A DNA stretch of 64,000 bases from Macrostomum hystrix (lineage: Eukaryota; Platyhelminthes; Macrostomidae): the NCBI GenBank assembly GCA_950097015.1, contig CATNEN010000011.1:620001-684000 (forward strand), written 5' to 3'. The position numbers and the translations under genes were made by a program. Shown piece after piece: positions 1 to 9,444 of this stretch. A model generated the notes under the pieces. That model was given only the letters and a program-made list of their open reading frames with translations. It was not told where the DNA came from and made no database searches. Every line of letters starts with the position of its first letter. Position 1 is the stretch's first letter.

Positions 1-3000
1 GATCTGAGCAATGAAGATAAATGCAACAGCCTCGTACAATGCGGTACCGTCCATATTAATTGTAGCCCCAATCGGCAGCACAAACCGGGTGATGCGCCGA
101 TGAATTTTAAGGTTTCCCTCGAGACACTTTAATGTGACCGGCAGGGTTGCTGAAGACGACGCAGTGCTCAGAGCGGTTAGCCAGGCTTGGAACATACCCT
201 TGAAGAATATCAGCGAATTCTTTCTCGTCAGAACCAAGTAAATGAGGTTCAGCGTTATTAGAGAGTGAATAAGTTGGCCGGATGTCACAGTGATCACAAA
301 GAAAACCATGTTGCGCATTGTGGACATCAGGTATTTGTCCTCCAGCAGCTTGGCGGTGATCAGAAAGTAAATGCCAACTGGCGTGTACCTGCAGGTCCAC
401 AAGAGCGTTAGTAACAATAATAATTGCAAGGTGCCTGTGGTCAGTACAACTGCAATGCGCACGCGGGTTGCATGCCGCCTAGACTTCAAGCACGAGTGAC
501 GCGTTCTGATTAACTGGTGGGTTTACTGTCTGTCTCAAATGGGTCTAGGCTGGGGTGGGGGTTGTTAGCGTGACTGCCTACTTGTATCTTAGTGCGCCAA
601 GCCTTTTCAAACCTCCGTTTTTTACTTTCTGAATTACTCCTGAATTACTCCCGGTTCAGAATTACTTCTGAACCGCTGTGTTCTTTCTTTGGCCGCGCTG
701 CCTCAGCACTTGGCGGCAGTAGACTCACAGCCAGAGAGAGGCAATACAGCCAATGCATTTCGCTGACTCCGCTGAGCACAGATTCTCATTGACTAACACC
801 TGCCCTGGCTTTTACATCACGTTAAGCAGTCCCATGCAGTGATCCTAATGGGCGTAAATTGCGCTACAAGCCCCTTTACCATCTCTCCATCTCTCCATGG
901 CTGCGCCCTAAATTAATATGGCCACAAGAGCTCAGGGACATAGGTGCGAAAGTCAAACGCGCAAACCTAGCAAGCACTAACCATGATGAAGTGAGCTATG
1001 AAGTAGATAAGTAAACGATTTGAGTAAATAAGTAAGTAAACAAGTAAGTAAACAACTACATCTTAGAGCATGCACCTAGGTTAGTAAAAAGTGAGCTTGA
1101 TTAAAAACTTACCACATGACAGCTCTGTTCATAACGATGACAACATCGTTCAGTACCTTGACTAGTTGCACCAGCATTTTTCCTTTTTCCGGCATGTTTC
1201 TCAGAACGGCTCCGAAAAATAATGAGACACTCACTAAACCTAAAGACAAATTCGCAAAGATGCTGGAACTTTATAATCGCAATTAAAAGTATTCAAAATA
1301 TGTGCGAGTAATTGAAAAAAATATATATTAATTTAAAAGAAAGAAATTTATAAACTAAATTATTTTACAATGGTAGCAAAATACCAACCAATTGCATTTG
1401 GAACATCCACTTTTGTCTTTTTGAATTTATTGACCAGCCTCCACGATTTGCCGTCATTATAAGTTTCATTTGTGGTGTAGTGGATATTCATTTTCTTCTG
1501 TTGAAAGCAGGTCGTCACTATGTTGTCTGGAATGATGTTTCTGAAATGTTTTTCAATTTCTACGCTTAATTTAGCATTACGTAACACCGTCTTTCTTATC
1601 AGTCTCCTGTCGGATCTCTTCTATCTGATATATTGTGCTATCCGTATCAAGTCTCATATCTCTTCTACAATAAATCTCTTTCTAATTCCTATAGGGCAAC
1701 GCAGTTTAAGCAAATTGTAAAATTGAGAACTCACCGAAGCCAATCCACATAGCTTATCAAATGCGAATCAACATCAAACAGCTCATTACTCGATTGTTCA
1801 GTTTTTATAGCATTGGGGCTGCCAGGATGGATAAAAATCACCAGGATTAAGCCGACAATGACAGCTAACAGTGTCCTCACAATGTAGTACACAGCTGTTA
1901 TAATAGTCATTTTGGTTGAAGAGCCTGGGGCAAGGCTAGTGATGCCTGCGTTGTAAAGTTATGCACAAACAAGCATTTATATTTATTGTTTTATGCCCGT
2001 CGAGCCAGATGTTCAGCCAGTGGCACAGCCGCCCAAGCTATTGCACAGCGGTGTTCAGTCCGTGGACTGGAGAGACCGCCTGCACCCACCCTAGTTTCTA
2101 ACCCAAATCGGATTCTTAGATGCTGGCACCTATTTACAACTGGCTAGGGAATAGCTTCGGGGTAAGTGACAGAGCGTTTAACACGTTTGCCTTCGTACTA
2201 AGGTAGCTCGAATCCCGCGGCGAGGCCACATTCATTTGGGGCGCAGCCGCGGGGAGAACGCTTGGGGGCTTGTTGTGCAATTTACGCCCTTGAGGGCCAA
2301 CCTCCAAGGCACAGTGAGAGTGTACACTGCCTGACGATGAGAAAGTCAGGGCAGACGTACACACCTGTGTGAGTGTGTGCCTATGTACAGCGTTTGTCTG
2401 CGTGTGTGCTCAGGAATCAGCGAAATGGGCAGAATTGCCTCCTCGCTGGCTGCGTGTCTAGTGTCATCAAATAATGTGGCATTGCCCGCAGCCCATCTGC
2501 AATTATTATTTTTATTAGTAATTCACTATATATATTATTAAAGTGAACAGCTTTTCCTGTTTGTTGAATTTTGAAACTACGAACACTGGGCTACATGCTC
2601 CCTTATTGTAGTTTGTATTAGATTGTAACTAGTTGGCTGTGCTTATAATTGTGAATTGGGCGACAAGTAACGCACTGAATATATTGTAATAGAATAAGAG
2701 TTTTGAAATCTACCTGAAACAAGGGTTGAGACTAGCAGCGGTATCATGAGCATCTTGAGCATTCTTAACATCAGGTCGCCGAAAAAATTGAAAACCATGA
2801 TAACCTTTAGGCTAGGATTAGTCTTGCGAAGGAGCATACCAGTCATCACGCCCAGTAGAACGGCCAGAATAGTCAGCAGCAGCATATTTTTGTCAGTTTT
2901 CTGAAACCTTGTGCATCTACGAGTAGCCTTTCTGCTTTTAATAGAGATCGAGTCGTAGGATGGCAGCTGCTGCACACTCGGCCTGGCCAATTCCTGCGAT

Positions 3001-3038
3001 GCGGTCGATCTTCTGCTTTCACTTGCTTCGAAGCGCAT
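1..3038 (-). CDS. SLC1-family glutamate transporter, copy A (3' end beyond window)
   Basis: Sodium-coupled plasma-membrane transporter of the excitatory amino acid transporter (EAAT) family, by homology. Exons read on the minus strand: 2714-3038, 1735-1945, 1385-1540, 1113-1262 and 1-388 (continues left of the window). All junctions are GT-AG and match copy B in phase. The first exon carries an N-terminal cytoplasmic tail then TM1-TM2 (LLLTILAVLLGVMTGMLLR). Exon 3 encodes the large extracellular loop with an N-glycosylation sequon (TNET). Exon 5 carries the HP1 serine motif SSSATLP and NMDGTALYE, which build the substrate and sodium sites. I chose the ATG at 3038 because the reading frame upstream of it has no other methionine. 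Compared with copy B the introns are almost identical, but exons 1-3 carry clusters of amino-acid changes and exon 3 is one codon longer. It looks intact as far as visible; the last two exons are outside. Confidence 0.9.
845..985 (-). repeat. SINE family 1 fragment (duplicate copy at about 20889-21029)
   Basis: Contains GGGCGTAAATTGC, GCTGCGCCCTAAATTAATATGG and a degraded tRNA head on the minus strand, as in the copy at 58775-59035. In intron 4 of the duplicated SLC1 genes. Confidence 0.55.
2000..2120 (-). repeat. SINE family 2 tail fragment (also at 22041-22161)
   Basis: On the minus strand it reads TTGGGTTAGAAACTAGGGTG, then CAGTCCACGGACTGAA, matching the tail of the SINE at 58276-58480. 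Present in both duplicate copies. Confidence 0.55.
2160..2460 (+). repeat. tRNA-derived SINE, family 1 (duplicate copy at 22200-22500)
   Basis: The head has an A-box-like ACAGAGCGTTTAACACG and a B-box-like AGCTCGAATCCCG. It is followed by GGCCACATTCATTTGGGGCG, the conserved ACTGCCTGACGATGAGAAAG and a GT-rich tail. Lies in intron 1 of SLC1 copy A and, duplicated, copy B. Confidence 0.75.
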
Positions 3039-4092
3039 CACCAATCGATAATGATTGCAGTTTCTAGTCAATTTGTGCTTAACAGGACCCTGTATTGTTT
3101 AGTAGGAGGAAAAAGTAAGAAATATTTTTTACTTTATAAAAATCATGGACTTCTCTAGTTAGGATGTGGAACGGAAACGAAAATCTAAGCTAGATTTCTT
3201 CTACAACATGGGGCCCTGGTTTTCAAGCATACCGAGTAAGCTTTATCCACCCAGTTTGGAACATAAACATGTCTGCAAACCCCAAACCTACGAGCCAAGT
3301 CAATTCGAACAAATACTCGTATAGCATTTTGCAGTCAGTTTGACTTTAGGAGCAGTTGACTTAATCCAAAGTGGCAGAACGCAACACTCGAGGCCCATAG
3401 TAACAGTATTTGGCTGCGAACACTTGCACTTGCTCACTGGCTGACGGCGTGGCCAGATTGTCACTCACAGCGGTTGCAACCTGCCGGAGTGTCCGGTCGC
3501 GCTTCCTGGCGACGGACGATGGACTCGAACCATCTAATCGCGAGTGGACCGCGGCAGGGATGCCAGCTCAACGATATCCATCGCACTTGGCAAGTCAGCG
3601 ATTTCCGGCAACTCGTCTGTCGCCGCACCACCCACATCCTCTCTTCTCTCTCCACCTCTTATTCACACGTCCTTCAACATGATCGAAAGTTTCGTTTTTG
3701 TCCAAACTTTCCATCAAAAGCCATTTGTTTTCGTCGCTTCTACCAATCCTACACCGACTCCAGACTGATTCTGTTCCAGCGATCGTAGTCTATGGCCTAA
3801 TCGTTCAGCAGCGTCACCTATTGGCGCTGCTAAATGTAAATATAAAGATCGGCTATTGAGGATAGCGCCCGAGGTCACAGACATTGTAGTACGATAAAAG
3901 CGGTCTTTCGCGTCCCTGGGATTTCCCTAGGGAAATCCAAAAAATAGGTTAAAGTCTAAATGTCTATGGTCGTTAAGCTAAAATATTGAAAACAGAGTTG
4001 TATTTAGAACAATAAACAACTAAACAAATTACATTATTTCTAACAAGTAAAACAGGTTATTTTCCGTAAATGTCATGCAAAATATCAATATG

Positions 4093-5456
4093 TCACCTAT
4101 GATAAATGTTGAATGTGCAGCCGGTGAACGTGCCACTGAAGCCGCCACTAGAACTAGAACTGCAAGTTGACAGATTGGTGGTTGAAGCTAAACTTACTTT
4201 ATTTTCACACCCAGCCTGACTTAATGCATCCGAAACGCATGCCAATTGGGACTCCTTCTTCTTTGAGTATCTTATGTACCGCTGGGTTGACACAACCGAA
4301 CGATGTCCCGTCACATGGCCGATGTCTTCCAGCGAAAAACTGGCGTTGTGCAGCTCAGTCACGACCGTTGCTCTGATGCAATGAGGCGCATACTTTCTAG
4401 ACAGTCCAGCCTTCTCAGATATTGTCTGCATCATTGATCCCAGCGTATTGTGTCCAACTGGCTGCTTGGCAAAATACCACGAGTCTGCGTTAAGCTTAGC
4501 CCTCGGCCGAATGAAGACGATGCTGTTCACGACACCTTCTCGGTTCTTAGCATTCGCGATCCTTTCCATGTAGTCTTTGAAGCAGCCCACAGGGCAGTCA
4601 GGTAAGCCGGTAGAAACCATCAGCACCTGTTTAGTATTTTTTGCTGCATTTTCCAAGTGTCCTCCATCAGTCTTTGTAGCCATCGGCCGCAACTTGATAG
4701 CCTCTTGCCCAGATGCAGTGATGATCTCTTCGAACGACTCAACTGTTAGGCGTCGAAACCACTCTCTCGCACGCAGCCCAAAATGAGTCATCATATTGTA
4801 ATAGAACTCATGCTGTAACTTTGCTGGAGTGCTCCGATCGAAATACTTTCGAAGCTTAGCTAGATCATTGTCTTCTATGGAGCTGAATCTCTTTACTTCT
4901 CCGCCGTTCTCCAGAAACAGTTTAGCAGCAGCTTTTAACATATTGTTCGCTTTTTTGAACAGCTGGTTAGATATGATATCCACTCCACGCACCCGAAGCA
5001 GCCAGCGATACAAACCGGCCCGGAAACAGCGCAAAGTAGCAGGTGCATAGTACCCACCGTCAGAGCGCTTGATAGTTCCATACGCAATCCGGATACAGGC
5101 CGCCAATCGCTCCTCTGCGCAGGTCTTAATGTCGACTTCAAGTTGAAGGGACTCCATGGTCGAATAAAATTTTTCCAGAGCCCATTTTTCTTGGTGACTC
5201 GCACTTGGTGGTTCAGTTTTTTCTCAACCAAATCAAGATCTTGTATTAGAGCCTCGATATCTTCGTTTCGAGGCTCTTTTGCATCTAGCAGTTCGGCAAG
5301 CGTATTATCATCAATTCTCGCAGCGAATGCAGCCGCCATCTCTTTTATTCTATCTGCGTCCATTTCTAGAGCAAATAGAGCGTTGTCAGCTTCCATGCGT
5401 GCGGCTATCTCGTCCTTCGTCAGTCCAAATATGTCTCCGTATTCAATATGTAGCTG
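4093..5456 (-). pseudogene. Crypton tyrosine recombinase (DUF3504-like), frameshifted
   Basis: Recombinase that would catalyse integration and excision of the surrounding element. The C-terminal 354-aa reading frame (4093-5157) has the YR catalytic set: an Arg in FGLRARE (about residue 129 or 131), HCIR (259-262), His in GHRSV (285) and the Tyr nucleophile in TQRYIRY (294). Spacing and wording resemble the DUF3504 domain of Cryptons and their domesticated ZMYM/QRICH1 relatives. An acidic, helical N-terminal segment reads in another frame from about 5456 to 5165 and passes into the main frame near 5160, so a one-base shift or a tiny intron separates them. After the catalytic domain there is a Ser-rich tail. 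Probably a damaged or recently damaged copy. Confidence 0.7.
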
Positions 5457-5573
5457 ACCGCTAGGGTAGGATCCACAGAATAAACCAGAATGCTCAATCA
5501 GCTTCCAAATCTAAAGCCGAAATATAAAGCCATAGACACTACTCCTGAGGTGAAGAAGAGTTAAGTAGTACTA

Positions 5574-5903
5574 CACCTTTTTGCACTCAAATTCGTCATT
5601 TCTGAAATCAAGTTCAATAAAACTGCATTCATATTCGGACAAACTCTATGGCTATACTTGTGAACTGCAAGCAAATACGGCAAACTGCATTCAAATTCGG
5701 CAAAATGCATTCAAAGTCGGCAAAATGCATTCGAATTCGGCAAACTGCATTCAAATTGGGCAAACTGCATTCAAATTCGGCACCAGCTCAACCAGATACA
5801 AAAATATCTATGGCACAAGTCCATAATATTGATCTAACTGCATTCAAATTCGCCAAACTGCAAGCAAATTCGGCAGCAGAAGTATGAGAGAAGGAATGGG
5901 GTG
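5574..5903. repeat. Left long terminal inverted repeat with 20-bp iterons
   Basis: Contains about four to five copies of a 20-bp unit (TGCATTCAAATTCGGCAAAA and variants) between about 5687 and 5785, flanked by unique arms that match the right repeat in inverted orientation. Confidence 0.88.
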
Positions 5904-6093
5904 GAGTTGCTAATATGGCTGAGCTTGTTTTTACCCGAGAAAAGTTTAAAACCCTAGACATTTAGATTCTCATTTAGAATCATTTTGTCTATGGCAATCA
6001 GCAGCCACTGAAAGGACACGGGAAAGGGAAGTTACGTGTTAATCTCGTAAAAACACCCCCTTTTCCTTACTCCATGCAACACCAGCATCAATC

Positions 6094-7148
6094 ATGGCAG
6101 CCCAAAACTACAAGCGAATCTCGAATGATGACAGGCATCGCCTGCTTGCAGCTCATCAGACAGGTGAGGACTACCAGACTCTGGCAAGACAGCTAGGAAT
6201 ATCAAGATCGACGGCGTACTCCATCGTGCAGTCTGGGCGTGGTGAGAAGCGTCCACAGGGAGGCCGACGAGTCAAGAAGTTTGACGAGGAAATGGAAGAT
6301 TTCTGCCGTGAAGTGCTTGACCTGAACTCACTTGAATCAATCAACGCATTCGAGCTCGCTTTCCAGACAAGCCGCTGGTAGATGAATCCACGCTAAGCCG
6401 ACACCTTGATGGAATGCTGTACACAGTCAAATTGGTACGCGACTGTCCTGCTGCCCGCAATTCTCCAGAAGTTATGGAGGAACGCTTTGCCTACGCCACA
6501 TGGTGGTGCTCTGCCGACGTCGTCAACCAGCCGAAGATATTTATCGATGAGTTCGGTTTCGACACGTGGAATCGGCGATCACAAGGGAGAGCGCAGCGTG
6601 GAGTTCGTGCTTATCGCGTGATAGGAGGCCAGCGAGGACCCCGACTGACGGTGTGCATGGCAATGTCGCCGCAAATCGGCGTCGTGCATTACCAATGCTA
6701 CAACAGGGGCATGACGAAAGAGCATTTTGCTGAGTTCCTGCAGATAACCATGGGAAACCTGGAGCATGCTCAGATCCAGCATCCAGCCTACATAATTTTC
6801 GATAATGTATCCAGTCATAATGACGCCGAACTGCAGGAATCTGTTGGCGCAATTGAATTTCGCAGGCTACCAAAATACAGCCCATTTCTGACTCCGGTTG
6901 AGAGCGCGATCTTCGGCTGGAAGGCAGCAATCAAGCAAGAGATCGCTGCCAATGCGGATAGTTTCATCAACCCGACCGCAGAGGCCCGCGCCGGAAGAAG
7001 TCTCGTGCAATTTAGGTTTGACGAGCTGCGCCGATTCGCTGATAACACCGTCATGACCGTTACACCAGCAAACTGCAATGCGTGGTACAATCACTGCTTT
7101 TCATTCGTGCCTCGCTGCCTTGCTCGGCAGGAAATTCTCGGTGACTAG
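6094..7148 (+). pseudogene. IS630/Tc1-like DDE transposase, one frameshift
   Basis: Cut-and-paste transposase of the element at 5574-7860. The N-terminal part (6094 to about 6355) has a helix-turn-helix domain (LARQLGISRSTAYSIV). The catalytic part runs in another frame to 7148 and contains the DDE acidic residues in FIDEFGFD, IIFDNVSSHND and SPFLTPVESAIFGW. The last is an Asp to Glu spacing of the D34E kind, by eye. The two parts join without loss of sequence if one base is ignored near 6355-6365, so the copy has a single frameshift and no other visible lesion. It is either a recent pseudogene or relies on frameshifting; the former is likelier. Confidence 0.85.
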
Positions 7149-7360
7149 TTGCTGAAACTGGCAAATGACCATTATTTTCGCATTGTTCGAACTTTTTTGA
7201 ATTGCTCACCAAAATGTTTCGAATTGTCCGGTTTAAATCTTGTTTGTGGTTCTTATTGGCCTATTTAAGTACTTTTCATTGTTTCACATATGCACTGTTA
7301 CTGTCTCTGTCATTAGAAAATGGTTTATTCAGTACTTAGGCACAGCACAATACACCCATT

Positions 7361-7860
7361 CCTTTTCTCATACTTCTGCTGCCGAATTGGCTTGCAGTTT
7401 GGCGAATTTGAATGCAGTTGGATCAATATGATGGGCTTGTGCCATAGATATTTTTGTATCTGGTTGAGCTGGTGCCGAATTTGACTGCATTTTGCCGAAT
7501 TTGAATGCATTTTGCTGACTTTGAATGCATTTTGCCGAATTTGAATGCATTTTGCCGACTTTGAATGCATTTTGCCGAATTCGAATGCATTTTGCCGACT
7601 TTGAATGCATTTTGCCGAATTCGAATGCATTTTGCCGACTTTGAATGCATTTTGCCGAATTCGAATGCATTTTGCCGAATTCGAATGCATTTTGCGACTT
7701 TGAATGCATTTTGCCGAATTTGACTGCATTTTGCCGAACTTGAATGCAGTTTGCCGTATTTGCTTGCAGTTCACAAGTATAGCCATAGAGTTTGTCCGAA
7801 TATGAATGCAGTTTTATTGAACTTGATTGCAGAAATGACGAATTTGAGTGCAAAAAGGTG
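7361..7860. repeat. Right long terminal inverted repeat with expanded 20-bp iterons
   Basis: Inverted copy of 5574-5903, but its iteron array (about 7480-7765) has roughly 14 units against 4-5 on the left. Units alternate between an AAATTCGG and an AAAGTCGG type. One unit near 7695 has lost a base. Confidence 0.88.
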
Positions 7861-8223
7861 TAAAATTTGAGAAGTAGTCACCCTTTTGTATGTCTATTCA
7901 AGTTGGAACTTTTTATGGACAGAGAGGCCCGATTGTATATTTGTAGCTGTAGCGATGAACAGTTAAGAAACAGCAGAATGAGCAGCAGTTTAAGCAATTG
8001 TATTCTGTGGTAGGATCTATCTCCTTCCATCAGGTTAAGTGATTTCGATCCAGAAGATCCAGAGTTTAACTCACTATATTCGGCCATAGACATAAGAAAT
8101 ATAGACACCGGTCTTTAATGGGTGTTTCCCCAGTCAGGCGGTCTTTCGCGTCCTCGGACTGATCCATTTTTAGAGAAATCTTTAAAATAGATAGGAAAAC
8201 TATTATCGTACTATACAATAACC

Positions 8224-8296
8224 CTATAGCACGGTTTCCTCGGTCTTTAATGTCTATGGCCTCGAGGCGCTTCGCGCCTCGGAAACCATGCTATAG
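8224..8296. repeat. Hairpin at the right end of the Crypton-like element
   Basis: CTATAGCACGGTTTCC (8224-8239) faces its inverted copy ending at 8296. Inside is a perfect 8-bp stem CGAGGCGC/GCGCCTCG with a 3-base loop (8263-8281). May be a recombinase-binding or folding signal. Confidence 0.7.
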
Positions 8297-8397
8297 TATA
8301 ACATTGATACCCGAAATAGCCGGTCTCTATTGTCATTTGCAAATGATAAAATGTTTCAAGGACACCTCATTATTGACAGCAAAACTTTTATGCATGG

Positions 8398-8544
8398 CAC
8401 GCAGTCCGTTGCTCTTTCGGCGGTCATTAATGGGGTTCAGGTACTTTCAGGTACCTGGTATCTGGTACCTGGTACCTGGTACCTGGTACCAGGTATCAGG
8501 TTCAGGGTTCATTAATGACCGCCGAAAGAGAAACGGACTGCGTG
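8398..8544. repeat. Foldback element at duplication breakpoint
   Basis: Arms of about 40 bp are inverted copies (CACGCAGTCCGTT with TCTTTCGGCGGTCATTAATG against their complements ending 8544). The centre is a run of GGTACCTG units that are themselves palindromic. A partial extra arm copy follows at 8551-8573 and abuts the truncated SLC1 exon. Confidence 0.85.
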
Positions 8545-9193
8545 CGTAATGGGGTTCATTAATGACCCCGTTAAGCCAACTAACACAGTCAGTAAGAAGT
8601 AGCCAAGTTGTTGAAAGACTTCATCAAATGGTACCGTGCCCAATATCAGAAACGTTCTCATCAGTAACGAGAACACCCCAACCGGTGCGTACCTTGGTTT
8701 AGTGAGGTGAGAGGTTACATCAAAGTTTAAATGACAACCCTTGAAAACGTTGCATTAAAATAAGATAAGTTTGAAATGGATTTTCCACGACTTATACGCT
8801 TGCGTCAGTTGTTGTTTGGGTTGGTTATGTATCAGTTCGAGATTGGGTCAGTTAGAGATAGGGTCAGTTGCTTTTTTGGTCATCAGATTGCACCGAGGAT
8901 TCACCAAGTTATGACCCGCACTATCATGCAGCAAGTGTCGTTGATGGCAACCGTCAGGTCAATCAGGTCTCGCGTCTGATTTGACAAGCGTTTAATCACC
9001 GAACCGAAGAATATTGAGAAACTGACGCAAGCTGAATTTGGGGTTGGGTTGCGCCTTAGTGACAGGCCAATTATGAAACTGAGCACATATGTGTAATATT
9101 CCAATCTAACATGTGTGCTCGGAATGTATGCTAGCTGTGCCTAGAACCGCGTGCATTGGCCCAACCAATTATCTGCCTGCGATAGATATTAAA

Positions 9194-9444
9194 TAGGCGG
9201 GTAAAGCTTGCGGCTTTAACCGCTTTTAATGTTTGAGCAATCCGCCTCGCTACCTTCTCTTTACCAGTCACTCTGCTCACCTAGCTGTACATCCTAGTTT
9301 GCGCTACCTTGCGTGTTTTACGTACTGAGCGTGTGCACTATCACCACCACCCCTAATTCCCGGGGCACGTGCCTACCACGTAGTTTTATTTGACAACTCT
9401 CTCAGCGTGAGAGGGTGTCGCTGCTGCTCAATTGTCAAAATTTT
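9194..9444 (+). repeat. Split direct repeat A1 (left end)
   Basis: 251-bp repeat starting TAGGCGGGTAAAGC. It is identical to 13356-13606 except C/G near 9236 by eye. It probably holds the promoter, since the gag frame begins inside its end. Confidence 0.93.

Larger units (their letters stand above)
1..3880. repeat. Segmental duplication, copy A (continues at 8301-8340)
   Basis: Near-identical to 20045-23940, same orientation, covering most of the SLC1 gene, its introns and its 5' flank. After the insertion of 3887-8300, the match resumes at about 8301 and ends at 8340, opposite 23979. The left limit is outside the window. Confidence 0.93.
5574..7860 (+). mobile_element. Tc1/mariner-IS630-type transposon with long iterated inverted repeats
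   Basis: Termini CACCTTTTTGCAC and GTGCAAAAAGGTG are perfect inverted repeats flanked on both sides by TA (5572-5573 and 7861-7862), the target duplication of this superfamily. The inverted repeats extend inward for about 330 bp on the left and 500 bp on the right, and contain arrays of a 20-bp unit. A single transposase gene lies between them. It is nested in the Crypton-like element, so it is younger. Confidence 0.9.
3887..8300 (-). mobile_element. Crypton-like tyrosine-recombinase DNA transposon
   Basis: The ends are set by comparison with the empty site in copy B (near 23,938-23,948). The element lies between two copies of ACATTG (3881-3886 and 8301-8306), where copy B has a single ACTTTG. 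It starts TAGTACGATAA, and an inverted copy of these 11 bases lies at 8203-8213. GCGGTCTTTCGCGTCC occurs near both ends, at about 3900 and 8138, in the same orientation. It carries one gene for a DUF3504-type tyrosine recombinase on the minus strand and has itself been invaded by a Tc1-like element. Typical Cryptons make no target duplication, so ACATTG may be a recombination core rather than a duplication. Confidence 0.72.

Noticed and set aside
3410-3788. Overlapping plus-strand frames upstream of SLC1 copy A (and at 23207-23847)
   Set aside because: No family resemblance. The frames change between the two near-identical copies because of small indels, which is not expected for a conserved gene.
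7325-7853. Three overlapping 75-161-codon frames with repeated IQSRQNAFEFGKMH-like units
   Set aside because: They arise from the 20-bp iterons of the transposon inverted repeat read in all three frames.
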